A DNA stretch of 64,000 nt from Bradyrhizobium australiense. GTDB taxonomy: Bacteria; Pseudomonadota; Alphaproteobacteria; Rhizobiales; Xanthobacteraceae. Position 1 is the first letter of the stretch; each line of letters starts with the position of its first letter. The stretch covers positions 124,001 through 188,000 of the forward strand of contig NZ_JAAVLX010000007.1 of the NCBI RefSeq assembly GCF_013114825.1, in the 5' to 3' direction. The translations under genes were made by a program, and so were the position numbers. Shown one piece after another: positions 26,991 to 34,889 of this stretch. The notes beneath the pieces are model-generated. The model saw only the letters and a program-made list of their open reading frames with translations, was not told where the DNA came from and did not search any database.

Positions 26991-27257
26991 TTATGAATCA
27001 CGCTTATTGCGTCGTCGCTCGTTGGGGACGAACACGGCAAATACTTCCTTGACACGAACGGCAGGCGTGACATCGCGGGTAAAGCGAAGCTCCGCGGTCG
27101 ACCGGGTTTCCTCCACGCGAGGCGCGTAAAGCGCGCTGGTATACAGCGATCCGTCAAACCGCAAATTGCTTTCGTCGTCGGTGAGATAAGCGTGCGAAAT
27201 AAACAAGAAAACGAGCAGCGTCGATCCTACGACGGTAAAATATTTGAATACGGGCAT
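26991..27257 (-). CDS. Small conserved hypothetical protein with N-terminal helix
   Basis: 88 aa from MPVFKYFTVVG at 27257; the longer frame to 27302 adds a charged leader that disrupts the N-terminal hydrophobic segment (VVGSTLLVFLFISHAYL). One membrane anchor or signal is followed by a short acidic/aromatic region and FTRDVTPAVRVKEVFAVFVPN. I recall homologues scattered and repeated in Bradyrhizobium genomes; no function is known. Confidence 0.65.
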   Translation of the reverse strand: MPVFKYFTVVGSTLLVFLFISHAYLTDDESNLRFDGSLYTSALYAPRVEETRSTAELRFTRDVTPAVRVKEVFAVFVPNERRRNKRDS

Positions 27258-27396
27258 TGGTGCAAAAGCCTCTCCTTTTTCTTGAAAAGGAGGGTGCAGC
27301 ACGCGCCATAAAAGCAGGGTTTAGACGTGCCCAGCTTTTGCCCGAACGGTTGACTGCCGGTTGTCAATTTGTGGAGAATTTTAATGAATCGCTGCC

Positions 27397-27434
27397 CGTC
27401 ATTCCGGGCTCCTGAGCGAGAGCCCGGAATGACG
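27397..27434. repeat. Perfect 14-bp inverted repeat (REP-like hairpin)
   Basis: cgtcattccgggct (27397-27410) and agcccggaatgacg (27421-27434) are exact reverse complements with a 10-base loop. It stands immediately beyond the 3' end of the SMP-30 gene and may serve as a transcript end. Confidence 0.8.
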
Positions 27435-27451
27435 TGGTGAGGCTGAACGAG

Positions 27452-28690
27452 CTAGCCCGGCCCTGCGCCCTGCGTTGCCGTGTACACGGCGTAGAGCGAC
27501 TGGCTCGCGGCCATGAACAGGCGGTTGCGCTTGGGGCCGCCGAAGCAGATGTTGCCGCACACTTCGGGGAGACGGATGCGGCCGAGGAGCTTGCCCTCGG
27601 GCGACCACACAGTTACGCCGCTATAGCCGACAGCACGGCCGGCATTGCTCGAGCACCAGACGTTGCCATTGACGTCGCAGCGCACACCGTCCGGCCCGCA
27701 CTTCACGCCGTCGACCACGAAATCGCTGAACCGCTTGTGGTTGGTCAGCTTGTTGTCGGTGCCGACGTCGAACACGAACATGTCGCCTTTGCCGCCTGCG
27801 CCTGTATCGCCCGGTCCCTTGCCGGTAGAGGCGACATACAGCTTCTTGTAGTCGGGCGAGAAGCAGAGGCCGTTGGGATCGGGCACCTGTTCCTCAGTCA
27901 CGACAAGATCGATACGGCCGGAGGGATCGATGCGATAGCAGTTGGTCGGCAGTTCGCGCTTGCCCGGCACGAAGCCTGCCGGCTGGCCGATCCGCGGATT
28001 GAGCTTGCCGCCGGAATTGCTCGGGCCTCCCGCAACATCAGGTTCACCCTCATAGAGCTGCCCGCCATACGGCGGATCGGTGAACCAGTAGCTGCCGTCG
28101 GGATGAGCGACGACGTCGTTCGGCGAGTTCAGCCTTTTGCCGTTGTACAAGTCGGCCAGCACGGTCGCGGTGCCGTCATGCTCATAGCGCACGACGCGCC
28201 GGGTGAGATGCTCGCAGGAAAGCTGTCGTCCCTGGAAATCGAACGAGTTGCCGTTAGAATTGTTGGACGGCGTACGAAAGACGCTGACGTGACCGTCATC
28301 CTCCGACCATCGCATCTGCCTGTTGTTGGGAATGTCGCTCCACAGAAGATACCGCCCCTGCGCGCTCCAGGCGGGGCCTTCGGCCCACAACAGGCCGGTG
28401 TAGAGGCGCTTGATCGCCGTATTGGGCTGGGCGAGATCGTTGAATGATGGATCCACCGCGATGATATCTGGGTCCCAGAAATAGGTGGTGGGGGCACCGC
28501 GCGGACTGAAATCACGTGGCGGGCTGGTGACTGTTGACGGAGGCGCCACCGGGCCGGTCTGGGCCAATGCGCTGCCGGCTCCTGTGACGGTAGCACCGGC
28601 GCATACCGCCAAACCCTGGACAAGCGTTCGTCGCGAAATCGCGACTTCTGGATCATGCTGTCGTGAATCGCGCCGCTCCTGGCGTGTCAT
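27452..28690 (-). CDS. Exported SMP-30/gluconolactonase-like protein (Tat signal)
   Basis: 412 aa. Twin-arginine signal: SRRTLVQGLAVCAGA at about residues 19-33, cut near SALAQT. The SMP-30 six-bladed propeller follows, with putative metal ligands Glu in WAEGPAW, Asn in SPNDVV and Asp in GVRCDVNG. The family hydrolyses sugar lactones, but the substrate is unknown here. ATG 28690 has a gggagga site; the upstream ATG at 28735 does not fit a Tat leader as well. Divergent from the serine hydrolase gene. Confidence 0.87.
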   Translation of the reverse strand: MTRQERRDSRQHDPEVAISRRTLVQGLAVCAGATVTGAGSALAQTGPVAPPSTVTSPPRDFSPRGAPTTYFWDPDIIAVDPSFNDLAQPNTAIKRLYTGLLWAEGPAWSAQGRYLLWSDIPNNRQMRWSEDDGHVSVFRTPSNNSNGNSFDFQGRQLSCEHLTRRVVRYEHDGTATVLADLYNGKRLNSPNDVVAHPDGSYWFTDPPYGGQLYEGEPDVAGGPSNSGGKLNPRIGQPAGFVPGKRELPTNCYRIDPSGRIDLVVTEEQVPDPNGLCFSPDYKKLYVASTGKGPGDTGAGGKGDMFVFDVGTDNKLTNHKRFSDFVVDGVKCGPDGVRCDVNGNVWCSSNAGRAVGYSGVTVWSPEGKLLGRIRLPEVCGNICFGGPKRNRLFMAASQSLYAVYTATQGAGPG

Positions 28691-28967
28691 CGAATCCTCC
28701 CAATCTGTTCGCCGGCCGTTGATCCGGCCTGGCAACTTGAGGTTAGTCCGGTCCGTGCCCGGTTGCGAGAGCCGCTTTTGATTTCAGCCCCGGTTCAAGC
28801 TTGCAGCCGAAGATGGCATTAACTCGTCCAACGCATGTTTGTCGGGAGGCTCCGTCATCGTCGCGCTTGGGGCAATGGCCCGCGTGGCGGCAAGGTGCGC
28901 GACATGCTAATCACTCGACAATTGGTCGAATTCTCCGGCAATCAGTCGGTCCGCGGGGCAAATCAAA

Positions 28968-30278
28968 ATGAAGACGCTGACGCGACAGATGTTGCATTGC
29001 ACCGCGGGATCTCGCGCAAAACGACTTTTAGCTGCGGTCTTGTTATTGGCAATCTGGACTGACATGGCAGCAGCCAACCAGGCCGCCAAAGTCCCCGCGC
29101 CGTCACCGAGCAAGCTCGAACGTATCACTGAATTTTTTAGCAATGAGGTTGCAACGGGGAGGTTGCCGGGCGCCGTCGTGTTGATCCAGCAACACGGCAA
29201 GCCGGTTTATCTGAAATGTTTCGGCGTTCAGGATGTCGAGACCAAGGCTCCGATGACACCTGACACGATCTTTGCACTTCATTCGATGACGAAGCCGATT
29301 ACCAGTGTCGCGGCGATGATGTTGATCGACACAGGCAAGCTCTCGCTCGCCGATCCCGTGTCCAAATTCATTCCCGGGTTTGCCGACTCGAAGGTGGCCG
29401 TCGGTTCTGATAATGTTGACGGCAAGAACGTTCTAAAGCTTGTCCCGGCAGATCGGCCAGTGACCATTATGGACCTGCTGCGCCATACGTCGGGCATCAC
29501 GTACGATTATATCGGTGGCAAGTTGATCATGAAGGCCTATTCGGAATCAGGCCTTTTCGATGGACGTTACGACAACAAGGTGTTTGCCGAGCGCATCGCC
29601 AGATTGCCTTTGGCGCGGCAACCCGGGACGCTGTGGCGTTACGGACATTCAACCGACGTCCTCGGGCGCATCATCGAGATCGTATCGGGACAGACGCTCT
29701 ATCAATTTGAAAAGCAGCACATCTTCGATCCGCTCGGCATGGCCAGTACAAAATTCGTGCTGGAAAGTGCCGACGAGCGCGCGCGGATGGCGGAGCCGCT
29801 GCCAAGCGATACCATCCTGAAACTCGCGGAGGCTGAACGTCGCGCTCATCCCGAATGGGAGTCCGGCGGCGGCGGGTTGGTCTCGACGCTGAACGACTAT
29901 GTCCGTTTTGCCCAGATGATTCTCAATGGCGGGCAGCTCGACGGCAAACGCTATCTTAGCCCGGCAGCATTCAGGTCGATGACGTCGGACCATATCGGGC
30001 CCGGCTCCGGCGTTGCGCGGGATTATTACTACTTTCCCGGAGATGGCTTCGGCTACGGTTATGGTTTTGCCGTGCGCACCGATCCGGGAAATGCGAAACC
30101 GCCGCCGCCGGGTTCGATCGGCGAACTTAAATGGGATAGCGGCAGCGGCACCTATTTCGGTGTCGACCCAAAGCTGGACATGATTTACATCCTGCTTGAG
30201 CAGACCCAGAACGAACGTGGACGCATTACGCCCGCGTTCAAGAAGCTGGTTTACGACGCGTTTGCCACGGACGAATGA
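28968..30278 (+). CDS. Secreted class-C beta-lactamase-like serine hydrolase
   Basis: 436 aa. Signal peptide about 1-37 (LLAAVLLLAIWTDMAAA). The beta-lactamase fold carries the SxxK motif as SMTK (S106, K109) and a YxN-like Tyr in WRYGHSTD. The C-terminal KTG-equivalent region is hard to place. Most such proteins are esterases or D-aminopeptidases rather than resistance enzymes, and nothing here indicates antibiotic resistance. Divergent from the SMP-30 gene across a 277-base spacer; no regulator nearby. Confidence 0.85.
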   Translation: MKTLTRQMLHCTAGSRAKRLLAAVLLLAIWTDMAAANQAAKVPAPSPSKLERITEFFSNEVATGRLPGAVVLIQQHGKPVYLKCFGVQDVETKAPMTPDTIFALHSMTKPITSVAAMMLIDTGKLSLADPVSKFIPGFADSKVAVGSDNVDGKNVLKLVPADRPVTIMDLLRHTSGITYDYIGGKLIMKAYSESGLFDGRYDNKVFAERIARLPLARQPGTLWRYGHSTDVLGRIIEIVSGQTLYQFEKQHIFDPLGMASTKFVLESADERARMAEPLPSDTILKLAEAERRAHPEWESGGGGLVSTLNDYVRFAQMILNGGQLDGKRYLSPAAFRSMTSDHIGPGSGVARDYYYFPGDGFGYGYGFAVRTDPGNAKPPPPGSIGELKWDSGSGTYFGVDPKLDMIYILLEQTQNERGRITPAFKKLVYDAFATDE

Positions 30279-30304
30279 TCTGGTGGCATTGCCTCCGGAA
30301 AAAA

Positions 30305-31297
30305 TTACTTCCGGCTCGCCGCCTGCTGCTCGACGAACGCCACCTCGGTGCCCTTCTTGAGGAGCTTTGCCAACTTATCGGCGTCCCAATTGGTGAGACG
30401 CACGCAGCCATGAGATTCCGCCTTGCTAACTTTCGACGGATTGGCCGTGCCGTGAATGCCATAGCCTTCCGCGGAAAGTCCGATCCACTGCGATCCGACG
30501 GGGTTGTTCGGCCCGGGCTTGATCGTGAAGGCGCGTTTGGATCTGACTTCCTTGAATTTATAATCCGGGTTGTAGCGATAATGCGGGCGGGCATCGATTG
30601 AGATCACCTTGAGCACGCCGCTCGGGGTCGGCTTTTCCTCGCTTCCGACGGTTGCAGGAAAGAAGGCGATCAGTTCGGAATCCGCGAACGCCTTGACGGT
30701 CTGGGAGCTCTTGTCGACCTCGACACGGGTTGCAATTGGTTTGGTCTCTTTCGCGATCACATTGATTACCGATATCGTCTGGTCGGCTTGGTCGAATTTC
30801 TTGCCGGGGTTGAGGGCTGCGAGCAGTGTTTCGCTCATATGAAATTTTTCAGCGATGGCCTCGCGCGGGCTGGTGTAATTGAGCGCCTTCAATCCCTTCA
30901 TGTCTTCCATCCGGGCGGGAAGCTTCTTGAGGAACGGCCCCTTCACGTCTGCCGCTGCGATCGTGTAGTCGACCACGATGGCATCCGCGCTGGTCGCAAT
31001 CAAAGCGCTCCAGATCTCCGGGGTCAGCGGCTGCTGATTGACGACCAGGCCCTTGGCTTCGGCGAACGCCCGCAAGGCTTTCTGGGCATTCTCGCCGAGC
31101 TTGCCGTCGATCTCTCCGGGCGAGAAATTAGCACGGTCGAGCAGCACCTGAGCCTTGACCACGACAGGATCGATCTTGTCGTCGGCGGGCGGCTTGCCCT
31201 TGAACTCCGCATTGTTGACCGCCGCCGCGTCGAGGCCCGCAAGGGCCGGCTGGACAAGACAGGCGAGCAGGATCAGCCCGGCCAACAAGCGGATCAT
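30305..31297 (-). CDS. L,D-transpeptidase (YkuD) with peptidoglycan-binding region
   Basis: 330 aa. Signal peptide 1-20 (LLAGLILLACLVQPALA). The first third contains a putative peptidoglycan-binding motif (LLDRANFSPGEIDGKLGENA, then QKALRAFAEAKG). The YkuD domain carries the catalytic HGT ... SHGCVRL motif with the nucleophilic cysteine. It forms 3-3 cross-links or attaches proteins to the wall. ATG 31297 has a ggag site; the codon at 31303 is TTG. Convergent with the serine hydrolase gene. Confidence 0.93.
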   Translation of the reverse strand: MIRLLAGLILLACLVQPALAGLDAAAVNNAEFKGKPPADDKIDPVVVKAQVLLDRANFSPGEIDGKLGENAQKALRAFAEAKGLVVNQQPLTPEIWSALIATSADAIVVDYTIAAADVKGPFLKKLPARMEDMKGLKALNYTSPREAIAEKFHMSETLLAALNPGKKFDQADQTISVINVIAKETKPIATRVEVDKSSQTVKAFADSELIAFFPATVGSEEKPTPSGVLKVISIDARPHYRYNPDYKFKEVRSKRAFTIKPGPNNPVGSQWIGLSAEGYGIHGTANPSKVSKAESHGCVRLTNWDADKLAKLLKKGTEVAFVEQQAASRK

Positions 31298-31432
31298 AGG
31301 CAATCTCCGAAATACCGACGATAAAGATTTCGACGGGTCGGAGTTCCCTCCCGAAGTGTCTCGGAAGGCGGCCGGCGACCAGCGGAGAGTTCATGGCCGG
31401 CCGGGCGGGCTTCAGCCGAACTGGCTGCCGCG

Positions 31433-31948
31433 TTACTTGGCGAGCCTGGCCTTGATCTCAGCCAGGCCGGCTTCGTAGACGCCGATCAACGCGTCACTGG
31501 CAGTCTTTTCGTTTCCCTCGTCGGGAGTATAGGAGCCAATCCACGTGATGGTCGAAGACCCATCATTCTTGGCTGTCACCTTGATCGTCGCCTTGTAGTT
31601 GGAGACTGGAAGCGGGCTGGACAGGAACGAATAGGAGTAACTGTGCTCATTCTCGTTCCTCGAGGTTTGCATTTCCACAAACGCGGCCTTGCGGTCCTTG
31701 GTCACGAGAACGCGGGTCGGTGGCGCTTTGCCATCCTCGATGCATTCGCCGACCGGCGGCAGCCAGTTCTTGATCGCGCAGAACGGTCCGATTAAAGACC
31801 ATACGGTCGAGGCGGATGCTTTCACGTCGGCGCTGCGTGTGATTGTCGCGGCAACAACGGGGGTAATGGCGGCGCCCAGAAGCACCGCTCCACCGAGCGC
31901 GGCAAAGCACGTCAGCACGACCGTTCGATCGCTAGGAAATTTTGTCAT
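31433..31948 (-). CDS. SRPBCC-superfamily protein with N-terminal signal/anchor
   Basis: 171 aa. An N-terminal hydrophobic segment (VVLTCFAALGGAVLLGAAI), then a polyketide-cyclase/START-like domain: SADVKASASTVWSLIGPFCAI, NWLPPVGECIEDG and ITWIGSYTPDEGNEKTA. SRPBCC domains bind hydrophobic ligands and are usually cytosolic; an exported or anchored version is less common. Ligand unknown. Single gene, divergent from the HxlR regulator. Confidence 0.8.
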   Translation of the reverse strand: MTKFPSDRTVVLTCFAALGGAVLLGAAITPVVAATITRSADVKASASTVWSLIGPFCAIKNWLPPVGECIEDGKAPPTRVLVTKDRKAAFVEMQTSRNENEHSYSYSFLSSPLPVSNYKATIKVTAKNDGSSTITWIGSYTPDEGNEKTASDALIGVYEAGLAEIKARLAK

Positions 31949-32146
31949 GGAAGGTCCTCATCATCTAGATTTTCATTTGCGGCCTGAGAGCCCGGTTCAG
32001 GCAAGCCCAAGCCCGCATTCCCGCGAGTTACCAAGCGGAGTATCCAGCGGCCATTTCACGGAATGAATCGGACCCGGTACAGAAACTGAACTGGAAGCGT
32101 CTGCCTTTGATGACTAGGATTGCTCGTCAGCCAGATGGAGAGAAGC

Positions 32147-32845
32147 ATGGCCGAAGGTAGCTACAGGCAGTTCTGCCCGGTTGCGATGGCTGCGGAAGTG
32201 CTGTGCACGCGCTGGACCGTTGTCCTGCTCCGGGAAATGGTCGCCGGATCGACGCGCTTTAACGAATTGCGCCGCGGCGTGCCGCGGATGTCGCCGGCCT
32301 TGCTCTCACGGCGGCTCAAGGATCTTGAAGCCGCAGGAATTGTCGCCCGTGAAGCGTCGCAAGCGGATTCCGGCGCAGTCGAATATCGCCTGACCGCTTC
32401 CGGGCGAGAACTTGGGCCGATCGTCGAGGCATTTGGCATCTGGGGCCAGCGCCGGATCGAAGCGGACTTGTCGCTCCAGCATCTCGACGTTCAACTTCTA
32501 ATGTGGGATATGCGCCGGAATCTGAATCCGACGCCGATGCCGCGCGGCCGAAACGTCGTTCAGTTCGTTTACCCCGAGCTTTCGGCCGCGCAGCGCGCCT
32601 GGTGGCTAATTGTCGACCCGAAGGATGGCGTCGATCTCTGCTCAGTCGACCCCGGATTCGACGTTGACCTCTACGTGTCAGTCGACCTGCGAAGCATGAC
32701 CGCGATCTGGATGGGGCTCGATACCGTTCGCGCGGCGGTCGCCAGCAAGCGCATGCTGCTGACCGGAGACCGGCATATCGCGTCGGCGATGCAGACGTGG
32801 CTCGGTCTCAGCCCGTTTGCCAAAGAGAAGAAGCTTGCAAGCTGA
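32147..32845 (+). CDS. HxlR-family transcriptional regulator
   Basis: 232 aa. The N-terminal winged helix matches HxlR: RQFCPVAMAAEVLCTRWTVV, LLREMVAGSTRFNELRRGVP and MSPALLSRRLKDLEAAGIV. The cysteine in FCPVA is at the position used for redox sensing in some HxlR proteins, which is suggestive only. It carries about 100 extra C-terminal residues beyond the wing domain, resembling a SCP2-like ligand region. ATG 32147 has ggag at 6-base spacing; in-frame ATGs at 32120 and 32135 are alternatives. Confidence 0.82.
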   Translation: MAEGSYRQFCPVAMAAEVLCTRWTVVLLREMVAGSTRFNELRRGVPRMSPALLSRRLKDLEAAGIVAREASQADSGAVEYRLTASGRELGPIVEAFGIWGQRRIEADLSLQHLDVQLLMWDMRRNLNPTPMPRGRNVVQFVYPELSAAQRAWWLIVDPKDGVDLCSVDPGFDVDLYVSVDLRSMTAIWMGLDTVRAAVASKRMLLTGDRHIASAMQTWLGLSPFAKEKKLAS

Positions 32846-32930
32846 TCCCCCAGTACAGTCCTGGAACTGGAGACAGCCAAAGCTTTCCTGACAATCAAGA
32901 TGACTTGTTCAACTGCGGGAGGAAAAACAA

Positions 32931-33353
32931 ATGGATCACGCCGGAAGCTGTTTTTGCGGAGCCGTAAAACTGGTGGTCAAGGGCGACCCCGAGGCGATGG
33001 GTTATTGTCACTGCCGTTCCTGTCGCTCGTGGTCTGGCGGGCCGGTCAATGCTTTCAGCCTATGGAAGCCGGAGGCGGTCGAGATCGAAACGGGAGCCGA
33101 GAATATCGCGACTTTCCAGAAGACGCCGCTCAGCGAGCGCAAGTACTGCCGGAAGTGCGGCGGTCACTTGATGACCAATCATCCGCCGCTCGGACTGGTC
33201 GACGTGTTCGCGGCGACTATTCCGACCCTGGATTTCAAGCCGGGCGTTCACGTCAACTACGCCGAAGCGGTTCTGCGCATGCGGGACGGTCTGCCAAAGC
33301 TCAAGGATTTTCCGGCCGAGTTTGGTGGCTCGGGAGAGGCTGTCGCGGAATAG
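32931..33353 (+). CDS. GFA-family (glutathione-dependent formaldehyde-activating) protein
   Basis: 140 aa zinc protein. Cysteine clusters expected for the family are present: GSCFCGAVK, CHCRSCR and CRKCGGHL. The true GFA reaction (formaldehyde plus glutathione) is established only for some members, so the substrate here is open. A hairpin terminator follows about 65 bases downstream. It lies 85 bases after the HxlR gene on the same strand and might be co-transcribed. Confidence 0.85.
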   Translation: MDHAGSCFCGAVKLVVKGDPEAMGYCHCRSCRSWSGGPVNAFSLWKPEAVEIETGAENIATFQKTPLSERKYCRKCGGHLMTNHPPLGLVDVFAATIPTLDFKPGVHVNYAEAVLRMRDGLPKLKDFPAEFGGSGEAVAE

Positions 33354-33416
33354 CGGGTTGCAAAAGTGCGGCTGCTAGCTTCACGCAAGTCTGCGTGGCT
33401 TTCTGAGCCACAAGCC

Positions 33417-33446
33417 AAAGGCCGCCCCTGCTAAAGGGCGGCCTTT
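33417..33446. terminator. Bidirectional hairpin terminator
   Basis: Perfect 11-bp stem aaaggccgccc/gggcggccttt (33417-33427 with 33436-33446), with A/T ends on both sides, between the convergent GFA and flavin reductase genes. Confidence 0.8.
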
Positions 33447-33510
33447 GCAGCCGTTGTTTCTCGTAGCCTCACGGTCGCTCGCATAAGCGAGGCCGATACC
33501 CAACGAACAA

Positions 33511-34134
33511 TCAATCCGGCCGGATCATCTCGAACATGTTTTCCGGCTTGATCTCGAAATAATCGCCGCGGCGGCCGGCGCGGACGATCGGGTGGGCCAG
33601 ACCGGTCTGGTAGACGCCGTCCTTGATGAAGGCCCTGTCGATGTGCACGGCGACGACTTCGCCCAGTGTCAGCCAGGCCTGCGCCTTTTCGCCGTTCTTG
33701 CCCTGTAACTGGATGATCTGCGTCAGCCTGCATTCGAACGCGACCGGGCTTTCGGCGACGCGCGGCACGTTGACCAGCTTGCAGGGCGCCGCCGTAAGCC
33801 CCGCAACCTTGAATTCATCGACATCACGGGCAACGTGCGCGGCGGTCGCGTTCATCTGCTTCGCCAGATCCATGGTGGCAAGATTCCAGACGAACTCCCC
33901 GGTTTCCTGGATGTTGCCGGCGCTGTCCTTCCAGTTCGTCGACGAGAAGCCGATGATCGGCGGCACGTAGCAGAAGGCATTGAAGAAGCTGTAGGGCGCC
34001 AGATTGATGTTGCCGTTGCCGTCGCGCGAGGAAATCCACCCGATCGGGCGCGGTGCGATGATGGCGTTGAAGGGATCGTGCTTGAGGCCGTGGCCGTTCT
34101 TCGGCTCGTAGAAATGCAGGTCTTGGGTAGTCAC
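33511..34134 (-). CDS. Flavin reductase family protein (FMN-binding split barrel)
   Basis: 207 aa from a GTG start at 34134 (VTTQDLHFYEP); the frame is open upstream to 34185 but that stretch lies in a palindromic repeat. Core: FNAIIAPRPIGWISSRD, NLAPYSFFNAFCYVPPIIGF, ETGEFVWNLAT and LTLGEVVAVHIDRAFI, all typical of FMN-binding NADH:flavin oxidoreductases and related hydroxylase components. No partner oxygenase is adjacent. It lies downstream of the tetR gene with a repeat in between, so co-regulation with the efflux operon is uncertain. Confidence 0.88.
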   Translation of the reverse strand: MTTQDLHFYEPKNGHGLKHDPFNAIIAPRPIGWISSRDGNGNINLAPYSFFNAFCYVPPIIGFSSTNWKDSAGNIQETGEFVWNLATMDLAKQMNATAAHVARDVDEFKVAGLTAAPCKLVNVPRVAESPVAFECRLTQIIQLQGKNGEKAQAWLTLGEVVAVHIDRAFIKDGVYQTGLAHPIVRAGRRGDYFEIKPENMFEMIRPD

Positions 34135-34154
34135 GCCGGGACTGTTCCTTTTTG

Positions 34155-34240
34155 CGTCATTGCGAGGAGCAAAGCGACGAAGCAATCCATGCCAGGTCGT
34201 GCGAAGCCAATGAATTGCTTCGCTTCGCTCGCAATGACGG
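34155..34240. repeat. Palindromic repeat, cgtcattgcgag/gaagcaatcca family, copy 4
   Basis: Left half cgtcattgcgaggagc ... gaagcaatccat; right half gaattgcttcgcttcgctcgcaatgacgg. It sits between tetR and the flavin reductase gene on the same strand. Confidence 0.85.
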
Positions 34241-34261
34241 AAGAGTCAACTGACGAATGCG

Positions 34262-34870
34262 TCAATTCGCCTTGGCGCGCGGCGAGAGGCCGGCGATGAC
34301 AAAGTCGATCATCTGGTCGATCGAGGGGCCCGGCTTGGTGGCGCATTGGGCGATCATCTGGGGGTGGAAGAAGCGCATCATTGCGGTGCAAGCGCACAGC
34401 GAGGCGAGTTGCAAATCGGCAACCTCGAACTCGCCGGAAGCGGCGCCCTGCCCGATCACCTGGCCAATGGTCCGGGCAATCATCTCCATATGGGCAACGC
34501 AGACGCCCCAGTCCTCCTGCATCGCGATCTCGACCATCTCATGAAGTTTGGAATCGCCGACATAACGCTCGGTGTTCATGCGGTTGATGGTCTTGATCAT
34601 CTGGCGCAGGCGGACCGACGCTGGCCCAGCCGCCTGCGCGATCCGTTGCGCCTCGACCTCGACCTCGCCCATCAAGGTCCGCGCCACGCCCTCGTGGATC
34701 GCCTTCTTCGAATCGAAGAAGCGATAGACGTTAGCGGGGCTCATCCGCAGTTCCTTGGCGATGTCGGCGACCGTCGTCTTCTGGTAGCCGATCTGCCTGA
34801 ACAGACGCTCCGCCACCACGAGAATCTTCTCGCGGGTGTCGGTCTCGATGTGTTCCGAAATCAGCGTCAT
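34262..34870 (-). CDS. TetR-family repressor of the RND efflux operon
   Basis: 202 aa. N-terminal TetR helix-turn-helix: REKILVVAERLFRQIGYQKT, TVADIAKELRMSPANVYRFF. The C-terminal ligand domain is variable. ATG 34870 is preceded by gagag; the frame upstream begins with TTG. It is 19 bases after the pump gene, the third gene of the unit adaptor-pump-tetR. A palindrome at 39331-39356, upstream of the adaptor, is a likely operator, which would give autoregulated repression relieved by a pump substrate. Substrate unknown. Confidence 0.87.
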   Translation of the reverse strand: MTLISEHIETDTREKILVVAERLFRQIGYQKTTVADIAKELRMSPANVYRFFDSKKAIHEGVARTLMGEVEVEAQRIAQAAGPASVRLRQMIKTINRMNTERYVGDSKLHEMVEIAMQEDWGVCVAHMEMIARTIGQVIGQGAASGEFEVADLQLASLCACTAMMRFFHPQMIAQCATKPGPSIDQMIDFVIAGLSPRAKAN

Positions 34871-34889
34871 GTCAGCTCTCAATGTTCAA

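Noticed and set aside
28968..30278. Serine hydrolase considered as an antibiotic resistance gene
   Set aside because: Only the general fold and SMTK motif are present. Proteins of this length and type are mostly esterases or peptidases, and there is no resistance context.
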